A stretch of 64,000 nt of DNA from Sporopachydermia quercuum (taxonomy: Eukaryota; Ascomycota; Sporopachydermiomycetes; Sporopachydermiales; Sporopachydermiaceae). The stretch spans positions 2,170,001-2,234,000 of the forward strand of contig BCGN01000002.1 in assembly GCA_001599295.1 (NCBI GenBank). The letters run 5' to 3'. The position numbers were made by a program, and so were the translations under genes. The notes under the pieces are model-generated. The model ran no database searches. It was not told the origin of the DNA and was given only the letters and a program-made list of their open reading frames with translations. Shown in pieces: positions 32,162-44,200 of this stretch (position 1 is its first letter; each line of letters opens with the position of its first letter).

Positions 32162-34120
32162 GACTACGATGAATTCGATGAAATGAGTTTCTCCGAAGTA
32201 GAGGGAGACTGTGCATCACGTCTCTAGTACCGTAGTTTCAACGAAGGTATTCAAGTGAGAACAGTTGATAAGAGAAGTCCACTAAGAGAAGTCCACTAAG
32301 AGAAGTCCACTAAGAGAAGCAACTGGGGAGACGAATATTGCCGGCGTATTCAATAAAAAGTCAGCTCAAACGAATAAATATAGAGAACTATAAAGACGTT
32401 TTTATTTAGCTTACCTGACGATGAGATGTTGAAAATGAGTTTATGCATGAAATGCATTAGATGCATAGTATGTATGTTCATAATTAATGCTGCTGTGGAT
32501 CGAAGAGAGATGAATAAAGATTTTTTTTTATTGCTTGCACTAGATGGATTAGCAAGGGTAAAGCGTCTAGAAAAACTATAGTGAATGACGATGAGGTAAA
32601 AAAGAAAGAAAAAAGGCCTTATTGAAGTTTTTGTAGTTGTTACTCACCTTTGTCTTGTTCTTTTCTCCATAGTACATCTGCTAACTCTGTGTGTGTTACA
32701 AGTGTAGGGGAATTAAAGTTTTTGGGAATGATGCTGACTGCTTATACTGAAGTGCTCTTCTCAGAATTATTGCTATTCCATTTAGAATAGTAAGCGACTA
32801 ATTCATTTTATATTTAAAGTATCCCGTGGTGTCTAACAAAAGTAGCGTACTGATTTAGCCATCTTCATTGTAGGCTGCTTAATGGACATTTTCCATTGAA
32901 TGAGAGTGGCCTCAATTACCTACGCAACCCTCATAACCTTCTACACTTCATAGCCATATATAGTCATTGTCACAGTTTAGCTGATAAACTCATCGAGATC
33001 TCTCAATTTACCCCCACTGACTTTCGAAGCCATAGATTTCAAACTACTTCCCAATAGAACTTTTAGGTCAAGTCTACCTATTCGAGATATTCATCTACCA
33101 TACAGAATTGTCTTTTTCTTCATTATTAAGCAATATCTCAATTGTCCAACAATTAGTAAACAGAAAAACTCTGGAACTTATTTAGTGGAGCTATTACAAT
33201 TGCATAACCTGAGCTTATACTACGACTCCTCAAGCTGAAGTTCATTTCGTCACTAAATTGAAAATCATGAGTCAACATTTAAAGTTTTACATGTTCGGTT
33301 TAATTTCCTAAATCGGTCAAACTAAGTTAACTCTACGACTATAATTGAAAGCAAAGTATTATGAGCTCTAAACTTTAAGTACTTTTCCTAACCACAATAT
33401 GACATCATATTGGTAATTGGTTTAATGGTTTTCTCATTAATTCTACTTATATGAATTGCTGAAAGAATCAAATGGGTAGTATCACAAAACAATTAAGTGA
33501 TAAATGAAAATCAACGAAAAGGATGGAGATGTTTATTTTGGAATTGAAAGTTTTGAATAATTACTTGTTCCAAGAGTTCAGCCAAGAACAATTAACTAAA
33601 TCGCTTATTTGTAGTTCATTTTGCGGTTATAGCCTGTGTTCTACTAGGTGACTTCTTAATTTCCTACAAACAATTGAAATGTGATTTCAAATAAAGCCTT
33701 TCATTCAATTGCATAATGCGGAGAAACCTTTTATCAATTAAGCTTCTCATTGTCAAAATAAAAACTAATGACATAAGTAGAATAACGGATTGATGCATGT
33801 ATCTATGATGATTAAACAATTGATCTTATTGGCTCTTATGAGATCATTTATTATTAATATCTCATATTTATCAATTGTATAAAGATCCATTGACTTCTGG
33901 TTATTTGGTTTCTAGTATTTCTTGGGTTATAATCCTAAAGGGTTCTTACTCGTCTTTTGGTCCTATATCGATCATTCTAACGTATTCCTACTACCAGTTC
34001 AAAGTATCTTTTAGATATTAGTATAAGTGCTATTATCACTATAAACGATTTCAGCTACCAATAAGTGTCTTGCTTAGTATTTCGACAGCTCTTATATAGT
34101 ATTCCTACCCTTTATTCAAA
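32162..34120. other. Long intergenic region upstream of catalase
   Basis: About 1.96 kb that includes a 14-bp tandem repeat near its left end and the catalase promoter at the right. No supported open frame. Unusually long for a yeast, which may reflect a complex promoter or an unseen RNA gene. Confidence 0.45.
32269..32319. repeat. Minisatellite, 14-bp unit ACTAAGAGAAGTCC
   Basis: About 3.5 head-to-tail copies of a 14-bp unit lie about 110 bases downstream of the preceding stop codon. The central copies are perfect. Confidence 0.9.
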
Positions 34121-35776
34121 ATGGCTTCAAAAGAACTATTAGAAAACCCCAGGGAAGAAGCTGTATATGCAACATCCAACGGTGTGCCATATCCTCACCA
34201 TCCTTATGGATCCCAAAGGGCAGGGCCAACTGGTCCATTGCTTCTTCAGGATCATCATTTGATTGACTTGCTTGCTCATTTTGACCAAGAACGAGTCCCC
34301 GAACGTGTAGTTCATGCTAAGGGAGGCGGTGCTCATGGGTACTTTGAATTAACTGACTCCTTGTCAGATATTACTTATGCTTCTCCATTTCAAACTGTTG
34401 GTTATAAATGCCCATTATCTATGCGATTTTCAACTGTTGGTGGTGAAAGTGGCTCTCCAGATTCTGCCAGAGACCCCAGGGGATTTGCCATCAAATTAAG
34501 GACTCACGAAGGTAATATGGACTGGGTGTTCAACAACACTCCAGTATTCTTCTTGCGTGATCCTACTAAATTCCCTCATTTTATCCACACACAAAAGCGT
34601 GATCCTCAAACACATTTAAACCAAAATACTGATTCCACGCACACTTGGAACTACTATGTCCAGAATCCTGAAGTACTACATCAAGTAGTGTATATGTTTG
34701 GCGATCGTGGCACGCCAGCCTCCTTTAGAAATATGAATGGTTACTCTGGTCATACTTTCAAGTTTATTAATGAAAATGGAGATACCACTTATGCTCAGAT
34801 TCACGCAAAATCAGACCAAGGAGTCAAAAACTTGGGTGCTGCAGAAGCAGCAGAAAGACAATCCACAGGTCCAGATTTTGCTATTGAAGATTTGTTCAAA
34901 GCTATTGAAGCTGGCGAAAATCCCTCTTGGACGCTTTACATTCAAACTATGACACCTCAGCAAGCAGAAGAGTTTAGGTATTCCATTTTGGATTTGACTA
35001 AAGTATGGCCTCATAAGGAATTCCCGCTAAGAAAGTTTGGGCGATTGGTTCTAGATAAGAATCCCGAGAACTATTTCGCAGAAATTGAGCAGATTGCTTT
35101 TAGTCCAAGCCACTTGGTTAATGGAATCGAACCATCAAATGATCCTGTGCTTCAATCAAGATTATTTTCATATCCTGATACTCACCGATATAGATTGGGA
35201 GTCAACTATCAGCAATTACCTGTCAATCGACCTCTGACGTTTGAAAAGGGTTCTGGATGCCCATTTTTAGCCGGAAACTTCCAACGAGATGGTTTTATGG
35301 CTATTGACAATCAAGGAAACAGACCTAACTATATCTCCACAATAAGACCCATCAACAATGTTGTAGGTAAAGGATTTATCAGTGAAAGCAATAAAAGATT
35401 TACGGGTGTTGTCACATCTGACTATGAGAAGTCAGCAGAGGCTAAACAGAAAGAAGAAGCTAGAAAGAGACATGAAGATAAGATTTGGGAAAAGAGTAAC
35501 TATTTCTATGTCTCTGGAATCTCTGAGCTTGACTTGGAGCAACCAAGAGCCTTATATCAAAAGGTGTACGATGATGGTCAAAAGGAAAGACTTGTTGAGA
35601 ATATAGTTGCACATGCCTCAACTATCAAGCAATCTGATTTGAAGATAAACGTTGCTTTATTGTTCGGATTGCTAGATAATGACTTAGGAAAGAAAGTAGC
35701 TCAAGGATTAAAGGTGCCTTATGAAGTTCCAACGTTTGAGAACTATACACAGCGTGTGGGATTAGCACAGTTTTAA
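34121..35776 (+). CDS. CTA1: Catalase
   Basis: A haem catalase that breaks down hydrogen peroxide. The 551 residues, in one exon, are a usual length for the small-subunit fungal enzymes. Catalytic His65 lies in ERVVHAKGGGAHGYFELTD. The distal Asn is in DWVFNNTPVFFLRDP. The proximal haem tyrosine is in RLFSYPDTHRYRLGVNY. The distal motif reads GGGAHGYFE where I recall GSGAFGYFE in S. cerevisiae, an unusual Phe-to-His change beside the active site. The C-terminus is AQF, not a clear SKL-type peroxisomal signal, although yeast catalases often use weak ones. Peroxisomal or cytosolic location therefore remains open. It converges with the SAK1-type kinase. Confidence 0.96.
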   Translation: MASKELLENPREEAVYATSNGVPYPHHPYGSQRAGPTGPLLLQDHHLIDLLAHFDQERVPERVVHAKGGGAHGYFELTDSLSDITYASPFQTVGYKCPLSMRFSTVGGESGSPDSARDPRGFAIKLRTHEGNMDWVFNNTPVFFLRDPTKFPHFIHTQKRDPQTHLNQNTDSTHTWNYYVQNPEVLHQVVYMFGDRGTPASFRNMNGYSGHTFKFINENGDTTYAQIHAKSDQGVKNLGAAEAAERQSTGPDFAIEDLFKAIEAGENPSWTLYIQTMTPQQAEEFRYSILDLTKVWPHKEFPLRKFGRLVLDKNPENYFAEIEQIAFSPSHLVNGIEPSNDPVLQSRLFSYPDTHRYRLGVNYQQLPVNRPLTFEKGSGCPFLAGNFQRDGFMAIDNQGNRPNYISTIRPINNVVGKGFISESNKRFTGVVTSDYEKSAEAKQKEEARKRHEDKIWEKSNYFYVSGISELDLEQPRALYQKVYDDGQKERLVENIVAHASTIKQSDLKINVALLFGLLDNDLGKKVAQGLKVPYEVPTFENYTQRVGLAQF

Positions 35777-36104
35777 GACATGTAAAATGCTTGGTTTCTG
35801 GCTTTATTGAGTGCTGTTGAAATCTTTCGTTTTGTTGCATCTTGACGATAATAAGTAGTATTTGATCTAAGGGATATATACAAGATGTATAGTTTTCAGA
35901 GTATTATTTTAAAGTTAAAATTAATCAAGAATGTTTGATTTAAAGTTTATCCCGTGTAAAGTTTGAAGGTGGAAGTTTAAATTAAACACTATTTCCCGAT
36001 CTGAAACTATATTTCTCATAGCATTCATATTATACATCACTTCTATGTCCTATACTATATATCATTATGACCAATTCAAACCAACTAGTGGCATCAGATT
36101 GATC
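35777..36104. other. Convergent intergenic region catalase/SAK1
   Basis: About 330 AT-rich bases between two converging genes, presumably both 3' untranslated regions. No other feature. Confidence 0.5.
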
Positions 36105-38630
36105 CTACTCAGAGCCTAAATCTGGTGACTCATACAATTTTCTGTATGTGCTGTCAGTAAGCTTATTTCTAGTCACTTCATTCACACCAGTATTGCTACC
36201 ATTAAGAATTTCATAGAGATTCAATACACTTGAAGACGAAGACATCTTAGGTTTACATAACGTTATTGAATCGCTACTGGTATTTAGCTTATTGCTAGAA
36301 ATATTAGTCCTAGCGGTTGAATCAGCTGTTGAATTGCAGTTAGTAGTGACTGAATTTTCAAATCGGTTCTTTAGAGGTGTTGCTTCTGAAGTACCAGGAA
36401 TAGCTAGTTTCCTAATATCACTTGAAGTGGACGATTTCATATCAGAATTTGAGGTGCAAAAAGTCGGCCGCTCTAAAGAATACTTTGCCTCACTATTGGT
36501 CCTTGACTTGGTAGTATTCAATGAGCTAGTACTAGGAATGTTAGTAATCGGTTGATTGAGCCTTGATGAATTATTGGATACGGAAATTGAGCTCGCATCG
36601 CTAGCAACACTGGTAACTTTATTCACTTTGTTAACACTCAGATCTATCAAGCTTGTAGTTCGGAGATCTTGTGAGTGTTTCTGTTCTTCACTATCATTAT
36701 TAGTACTATCATAGTCTTGTCTTTTTTGTTTCCCGGCCAAAGTTCTCATAGAAGGGTTAGGTTCAGTTTCGGATTTAACTTCAGATTTAGCTTCATGTTT
36801 ACCTTCCAAGTTTCGGCCTAATTTTAAAGCTTTGATTAAGGTTTGCTTAAGCCTACCTCTTATTCCAATTATCGCATGTTCAACTTCCTCTTTGCTTACT
36901 TCAATCTTAGTAGAAAAGAGGTCTTGACTTGAATTATTCGAGGAATTTATCACATTATTAGTTGCCTCCGTGTGCTTGACTCCTTCCCCTTCTTCTTTTT
37001 CTTTTGCTTTCTCCTTTTCTGTTCCCATTAGTCTTTGATACATTTTACTATTCTCTGTTAAACCATACACGGTAAATGGATGTCGCTTAACGTCTGCCAA
37101 TTCAATCCGCTTTTCAGGACCTTTTTCCAACAATTTATACAACAAGTCGATAGCCAATTCCAACATTTCTCTATCTGTTTGTTTGTCTGTTCCAATACTA
37201 GGTCTACATACTTCATCTTCATTGGGAATCTCTAATGGTGAATTAGTAATAACACTAAACAGCTCAAACTCTGAATCTGCCATGAATGGTACTTTCCCAT
37301 AAAGCAAACAATAAAATGTTATTCCCAGTGCCCAAATATCTATTTTATAATTAATCTTCGTTCTTTCTTGGTTTAAATCTGTATAGCAAAGTTCTGGTGA
37401 GAAGAAAGCTGGCGTACCTGCGGTTTGCGCTAGCTCAATTTCAGTTGCTAATAGGGCTTTGGTGGTGTTGCCCGATTGGGAATCTATCTCGCTTGTATTA
37501 CTAGGATAGGCAAATGAAACACCAAAGTCAGATATTTTCACGTGATTGTCTTTGGAAAGTAGTAAATTAGCCGGCTTGATATCACGATGGATTATTCCTT
37601 GTAAATGAAGATATTCCAAGCCAAATAAAACGTCTCGAAGTACAGATTGTACTTGTTTAAGATTCATCACTGGTGAATATTTTCTATTACTGCTGTAAAT
37701 ATTACAGCTAATAGAATTAGTTATATTCTTACTGTCTGTACCATCACACTCATCTATTCTTTGCCATTTGACCTCTCCTTTCTCTAAGTATTCCAGCACA
37801 AGATATATCTTCTTATACCTCACATCATCAATGACTTCCAGCAATTGTACAATATTTGGATGCTGGCATTTCTTCATAATCGCTATCTCTTTCTTGATTT
37901 TCTCTTGCTGAGCATTGCTTCTACCTGATTTCCCTAGCTTTGGTCTTCCTATTTTATCTATAACTTTTATAGCTACGTAGCTCCCAGTTTCTACTTGTCT
38001 AGCTAGTTTAACCTTACCATGCTGCCCTCTTCCGATTTCCTTAATGATTTCGTATGAATTTAGTTTTTTCCTCCCTGTCGATGGATTATATTCTAGGTTT
38101 ATTAGTCTTGTTTCCTTCACAGAAGGATTTGCAGAACTGGGTGCAAAATCAGAGGAAGCAACACTTGAGCTTGTACGAATAGTCGCTCCTAGTGGACTCA
38201 AGGGGTTCTGAACAGTTTCTTTAGTATTTACACCATCACTAGGGGAAAGTATAGGTAGAGTTGACGAAGAATTTGAAACTAAAGAAAGAGATTCCCCTAT
38301 CATAAAGTTGTTATTAGCACCTTCGTACAGACTGTTGAAATAGCCTTCATCTACTGATGTGTTTCTGGTTTTGCCAGAATTATTGCCCCAATTGGTAGTA
38401 GTACTATTCCCATAGCTGTTTACGGGACTTGGAATTGAATCCGTGGAACCTATGGAATCACCAAGGATCCATTTGCTATATGGTCTAGTAGGAATAGCAG
38501 TAGAAGCAATGTTATTATTAGGTGGAATCAATACGCCAGAAGCAGTGAATCTTGATTTGTAGTTTCCCCTTGAGGACTCTATTTCTTTCAATGTGTTTCC
38601 TTGTTTTGGCTGTTGTTGTAGAGAGTCCAT
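36105..38630 (-). CDS. SAK1: SNF1-activating kinase of the Sak1/Tos3/Elm1 (CaMKK-like) group
   Basis: An upstream kinase expected to phosphorylate the activation loop of Snf1 (AMPK). It is one exon of 841 residues. The kinase domain begins near residue 193 (YEIIKEIGRGQHGKVKLARQ) with VAIKVIDKIGRPKLGKSG. It continues with ALLGK-type features: the HRDIKPANLL loop near residue 347, ISDFGVSF near 367, AGTPAFFSPELCY and IDIWALGITFYCLLYGKVPF. The insert after LVLEYLEKGEVKW and the GRPKLGK stretch are typical of this group. Long Ser/Asn-rich regions flank the domain, and the C-terminal third has an acidic and basic repeat (GKHEAKSEVKSETEPN). Sak1 and Tos3 cannot be separated with certainty; Elm1 is less likely. 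Confidence 0.85.
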   Translation of the reverse strand: MDSLQQQPKQGNTLKEIESSRGNYKSRFTASGVLIPPNNNIASTAIPTRPYSKWILGDSIGSTDSIPSPVNSYGNSTTTNWGNNSGKTRNTSVDEGYFNSLYEGANNNFMIGESLSLVSNSSSTLPILSPSDGVNTKETVQNPLSPLGATIRTSSSVASSDFAPSSANPSVKETRLINLEYNPSTGRKKLNSYEIIKEIGRGQHGKVKLARQVETGSYVAIKVIDKIGRPKLGKSGRSNAQQEKIKKEIAIMKKCQHPNIVQLLEVIDDVRYKKIYLVLEYLEKGEVKWQRIDECDGTDSKNITNSISCNIYSSNRKYSPVMNLKQVQSVLRDVLFGLEYLHLQGIIHRDIKPANLLLSKDNHVKISDFGVSFAYPSNTSEIDSQSGNTTKALLATEIELAQTAGTPAFFSPELCYTDLNQERTKINYKIDIWALGITFYCLLYGKVPFMADSEFELFSVITNSPLEIPNEDEVCRPSIGTDKQTDREMLELAIDLLYKLLEKGPEKRIELADVKRHPFTVYGLTENSKMYQRLMGTEKEKAKEKEEGEGVKHTEATNNVINSSNNSSQDLFSTKIEVSKEEVEHAIIGIRGRLKQTLIKALKLGRNLEGKHEAKSEVKSETEPNPSMRTLAGKQKRQDYDSTNNDSEEQKHSQDLRTTSLIDLSVNKVNKVTSVASDASSISVSNNSSRLNQPITNIPSTSSLNTTKSRTNSEAKYSLERPTFCTSNSDMKSSTSSDIRKLAIPGTSEATPLKNRFENSVTTNCNSTADSTARTNISSNKLNTSSDSITLCKPKMSSSSSVLNLYEILNGSNTGVNEVTRNKLTDSTYRKLYESPDLGSE

Positions 38631-41282
38631 TATGAGTAAATGATGTGTTGAAGGGAATCAATGTGAGTAAAAAAAAAGATTCATGCTGCGATTTATTTGT
38701 AGGTAATTCAGATGTGAACAGTATTGAGATATAATTAAATATAACGATAGGAAAATCACTTTTAAGTTGAGTGTTAATACTGGTAATGACAGTAGAAGTG
38801 ATAACCTTCTAATGATGATTAGATAGACCTCTTGACGCGATATTCTTTGAATACCAAACGGGTCCTATGTGTCTACCTGTTTACTATGCCTTTGAGATTT
38901 CAATCCAGTTGCGAAGTCCAATAGGTCTGTATGGATCAACATAACAATGCATCTGGCCTTTTACCAGTGCAGATATGTAGTTCTTCCCTATAGCCGCTTA
39001 CCTCCCAACAACTAATAAACAAGCAAAATTGTTTAAAATTTCTTAAAATCTTTATAATAACAGTTTCAAATAGCTAAATTAGTTGATAATCGTACAGCTG
39101 ATATCTTCTCGTACAGTATTATAGTATTTCAATACTTTGCGTTATATTCTCTACTCACTTATAGTGGATGATCTGGTTATAACTGCCAGTACAACTGCTG
39201 ATTAGTAACAGTCAGAATAAGGAAATATCACCAAATTCAACAGATTACAAATGTAATGTTGAATATCAAAAAACAAGATTCTTAGGTGTTGAAGGTTGCT
39301 GGTGCTGCGAATAATAAGAACAATGCGTACTAGCAATAACGCCTGTATAGTCAGTAACCTTGTGATGATCAAATGTCCCGTACAGCAGAAATATAAGTGT
39401 TAAGAATGAAACTGTTTATTCTGATAGTTTCTGCAACTTCAATAAGGAGACAAAAAGTTAACAAAATCAATAGCAATTCATTTCCCTAGTAATGAAAAAG
39501 TGTTTTGTACGAGAAATAAATCGATCGATCAGATGAATTAGTTGGCTGAAGGAAACAGAAATCAAACAATGAGACAATGCAGGTAAACCCGGAGACTATA
39601 AGAAGTATAGCGGAGATCATAGAAAGGGTTAAAGCTAATTTACTTGGAGAGGTGTTAAGGACACTATCTTATTTTCACATTCTTAGTAGTAAAATTCCTA
39701 TATGAACAATTAAGGAAAATCAAATTTGATAATTTGGATCCCCATATTGAAAATTTAGTATATATATAAGTTTTTGTAGTAATATGACTGAATATTACCG
39801 ATAATTGGTATACCCGTCGCTGCTGATGAGTATAACAGAAGTGGCTGACATGTTAATGTTAAATTAAGGTTAAAAGTAGCTCAGGTACCGATTTCAATTT
39901 CAGAAATAATTTAACTGTGATTTAACTATGTATGAGGTTTTTGATTTAAAAGTGTGACATGCGCTTTATCCTTTTGTAGGTTCTTTCACTTTATGCGATA
40001 ACAACTGATACCTTGCAAAAGATGACTCGGAAGTTGGAAATACCGTTGGCCAAGAGGATTCATTGAGATTGCGTAGTTCGAATGGAAACAAGAATGAAAT
40101 TCTTTCTGAAATAGACTCCCAGACAAGCTACACAATCTTGCGTGGCGCTTGCTTCAAGATCTCAGTAAAATTTCCACTTTTACAAACTGAAAATGATACT
40201 TCAGCAGTAACCATAACGAAAACTATCGCTAGAATCATATTCTACCATCTAAACATTAGTGTATTTTTGATTGCTTTCTAAATTCTCTCTCAAAAGTATT
40301 TTACTTATTCTTCTACAAACGTTCTTTACTAGCCCATGCACATATTATAAATTACATAATCATCAGTTTGTCACAAGACTTAAAACTGAATGATTACATA
40401 AGCGGTAAATAATTTCTGCGAAGCTCATGTGATCGCCATGTCCTATTAGATTACTTTGACAGTTCATGCGGTAGAGTTCCTAATCTTAAAATTCTGTTAT
40501 ATTTGTCAACACATCTCAACACAATGGGAAACTATTTCAATTCTCCGGCAATCCATCATTCCAATGCTCTGCAACTCTACTTTCTGATCACTGCAAAATT
40601 TAGCGGAATTACCCTTCGAAAACCTGAAAGTTTTTCCTCTTCTCCTCATTAACTCTTTTGACATGCACTTCCAACGCACCTTCATGCATCTCCATGCATT
40701 TCCCTCATTTAGTCTCAACATTAAACACAAATTCACCATACAAAAATCCACAAATCCAATCACTTTCCCATTCCGAAACCAGTTTCTTCCCATTTTTCAG
40801 CCCTTTCCTTCTATTTCCTCCTTTTCTATCATCATGGACTAGTTATTCTGCTACGCAGTTGTTAACATATGGAACATTTATTACATTACAGGTTGCCGAC
40901 AATATGCTGAAGCTGCTTTGGAGACGTACATCTGCCACTGGTTTATTTCTTCCATTTACTACTATACATGCCTGCTGTATGCTTTATGTTGTGACATGAT
41001 CACATAGTTATCTACATAGCATAAGGCATTTTCAGCAGGATTTTTATGATTCTTTTTGCATATTTAGGGAATTTTGAGCTGCTGTTTGACTACGTTCATA
41101 CGTCGATTATACTAGTAGCATAAGCATAATCATAGGCGTAGGTATAACCATAAGCATAGGAAGGTGATAGGAAACAGCTACTACTAACAGAAGTAGAAGT
41201 TGACTTTGCATAGGGTAGATAAAGTAGGAGACTCTTCCGCCTGATAATTAGAATATCCCGCATTGTGAAAGCTCGGATAAGA
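38631..41282. other. Long divergent intergenic region SAK1/ECM5
   Basis: About 2.65 kb, one of the two largest gaps. It holds an open frame of about 90 codons without an ATG (40009-40281), a shorter frame at 40658-40999 and degenerate ATAAGCATAGG-like repeats near 41110-41165. None gives a recognised product. A divergent promoter pair of this length may hide an RNA gene or a spliced small gene. Confidence 0.4.
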
Positions 41283-44200
41283 ATGAATCAAGCAAGCGGA
41301 ACTTCCGCCTCGACCAAGGGAAGTTCTCATAACGACAAGAAAGAAACAACGGCAGCTGCAACGTCCGTAGCAGAGAAATCTTCCGTTTCCCACAAAGCGC
41401 AATATCCTAACTCGGGAAATAGGCTCCCAGGCAGAGTCCCAAAGCAGAAATCAACTACCAGAAACAGAAAAAATGTTTCAGCTATTGAAGTTTCAAATCT
41501 CAAAATCCCTGGCGCTATTCCAATCACTATACCGATAGTGAAACAAAAATCCCGCTCTCGGAACACAAATGTTAAATCTCGGTCTGGTAGTTCTCTCGAA
41601 GGAGCTCTTTCTTCCGCATCAGCATCCGCTTCTACTTCTGGATCGGTATCAACATCAACATCAACATCAACATCGGCATCAGGATCATCCACTCATCACT
41701 ATAATCCATTCACATACCCTCAATCTCGATCTCGAGCAAATCCTCCGCTTCATTTAGCGCTGGTGACAACAAAAAACGACGTTAAGGAAAACCTTCTACC
41801 CCGCGAAGCCCCTTCCAACCGTTCCACCTCTTTCCTTTCATCGGAACCTTATCCTGAACCTGCGGAAACATATTCCAACCCTATGAACATACCGCAAGCT
41901 CCTACGTTTTGGCCTTCGGCAGAAGAGTTTCAAAACCCCGCCGTATACATTGAAAAGATCCGGCCGGAAGCGGAGAAATTCGGAATGGCGAAAATTATCC
42001 CGCCATTGAGCTGGAACGTTTCGTTTGCCTTGGACACAGAACTCGCTTGGTTCAAAACCAAACGGCAAGTATTAAATGCTCTTAAAGATCCAGAAGAGGC
42101 GAAACAAGCCTTCTTAGAAGAACTGAACCTGTTCCATAAGCTGCGCAACAGTTCCATAGCCAGGCTGCCGAGTATTGATAAGCGACCATTAGATTTGTAC
42201 CATCTTCGGAACGGTGTCCAATTACGGGGTGGCTTCCACGTAGTATGTGGAAAGAAGCTCTGGGCACAGATCGGAAGAGAATTAGGTTACAGCGGAAAGA
42301 TTATGACGTCACTGTCGACATCGTTGAAATCGTCTTACTATAAGCTAATATATCCGTACGATGAGCATGTGCGGAAGTACGGGAAGGTTCGGTGGGACAA
42401 AGTGGGGCAGGCGGAAGAAAACAGCGGGGTAGAAGGAGAAATTGAGGAAAGCAAGAAAGAAACCTCGGAAATAATAGCGGAAGAGAAAGAGGAGTGTACG
42501 ACTTCCGATATCTCAACTTCCGGTCAACCTCCACGGAAGAAACTGAAACCTAGTAACAACTCCCCCTCCCGCGCTTCTTCCTCATATCTTAATAAGCAAA
42601 CTGCTCCGAAGATACAAGCATCGGAACCGGAAATCCGCCGGAACCTCGAAACTCTGCGGGGTTTGAAATACCCCACATATTTCTCCAATGCCACAGACGA
42701 TAGAAAAATAAACACTGCCTTCCCCACCAATGGTACTTCTGGATACAGTCTAGAGAAGTGGGACCACGGGNTAGAAACACTGGATAACTCTAAATACGAT
42801 ACCAAAGATGCACCTCTTTATAATCTTAAACAATTTTTCGAAAAATCTAAACAGTTTGAAGAGAATTTCATATCGGAGCGGAACCTTAATTCGATCTTGG
42901 TCTCGGAGGAATTACTAGAAAAGGAATATTGGACCGCGGTTAAAGATTTAAATCAGGCAATAGAAGTGGAGTATGGTGGGGATATTCATTCTGTGGTTCA
43001 TGGCTCGGGTTTTCCGACTATAGAAAGAGGTTCAAGAAACTGTGGGGAATTGATAGATGCATGGAATCTAAACAATTTCAGTTTAAATGAAGGGTTCTTG
43101 TTACGATACTTGGATTATCCCGCAATATCGGCTACTTTGCCCTGGCTTTACGTTGGAATGCTATTTTCAACCGAAGCTTGGACTGTTGAAGATCATTTTC
43201 TATCGAAGGTAATTTATTCCCATTTAGGAGATACTCGGATATGGTACACTGTTCCAGAGTCAGAGTTCGACAAATTTGAGGATTTAGTGAGGGGAAAGAG
43301 GGGTATGTGTGGTAATGATTCTAGCTTGGAAACGGTTGATTTCAGCATTAGCAATAATAAGACCCCCCAGTCCTCACAAGCCAACTGTCTTGCTAAACCA
43401 AAAAACTCAGGGAATCCAGTGAAAGTTTCTCTGTTCGATGCAGAGCCAACTCGTGAAGAGAGACCGTATGATGCAGTTTCGGCTCCAAATAAGATCACTA
43501 ATGACAGTATTAAAGAGGAAAAGGAGGATAAAGAGAGCAAGAACGATACCGGAAAAGCCATTAAAAGTGCTGAAAGTATTTATCACATTCGGAACGTTGA
43601 AAGAATTAGTAATAGTATTACTAGTGGCATTAATGATACTGTTGAAAGTACTGCTATTTTCAATAGTGATGATAAAGAAACTATTCATAGCACTATCGTT
43701 ACTAGTGATAGTATAACTGGTGATACTTTAAGTAACACAAGTTGTGCTGACAGTAACGCTAGCAATACCAATACTGCTGATGAGATTACTATTAGCACTA
43801 GTAGTAATGTTACTAGTACCACGGCTGGTACCAATGATACTACATTTAATAGTAATCACAATGCTATCGGTAACACGATAGATGGGATGACCATTGACAA
43901 CGCTATTGAAAATACTGTTGAAAATACTAAATACAACACTTCCAACAGTATTGATAGTATTGGAACCAGCAACAATTATAATAATCACTGTAATAGTACT
44001 AGTAATAATACTGTTGTTATCCCATCTATTATTACTTGTAATAGTATTAATGATAGTATCAAGAACAATCAAAATACTGCTCATAATAACGAACATAAAA
44101 GTATGAAAGATGATGCCAATATCTCTGTTGATGCTACAGCTGGTACTACAAAGGATAATACTAAGAATGGTACCAGTGAAAGTATTGATGATGACACTAT

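Noticed and set aside
40009-40281. 90-codon open stretch in the SAK1/ECM5 gap
   Set aside because: No in-frame ATG, no recognised family, and no convincing exon to join it to; kept only as a remark.
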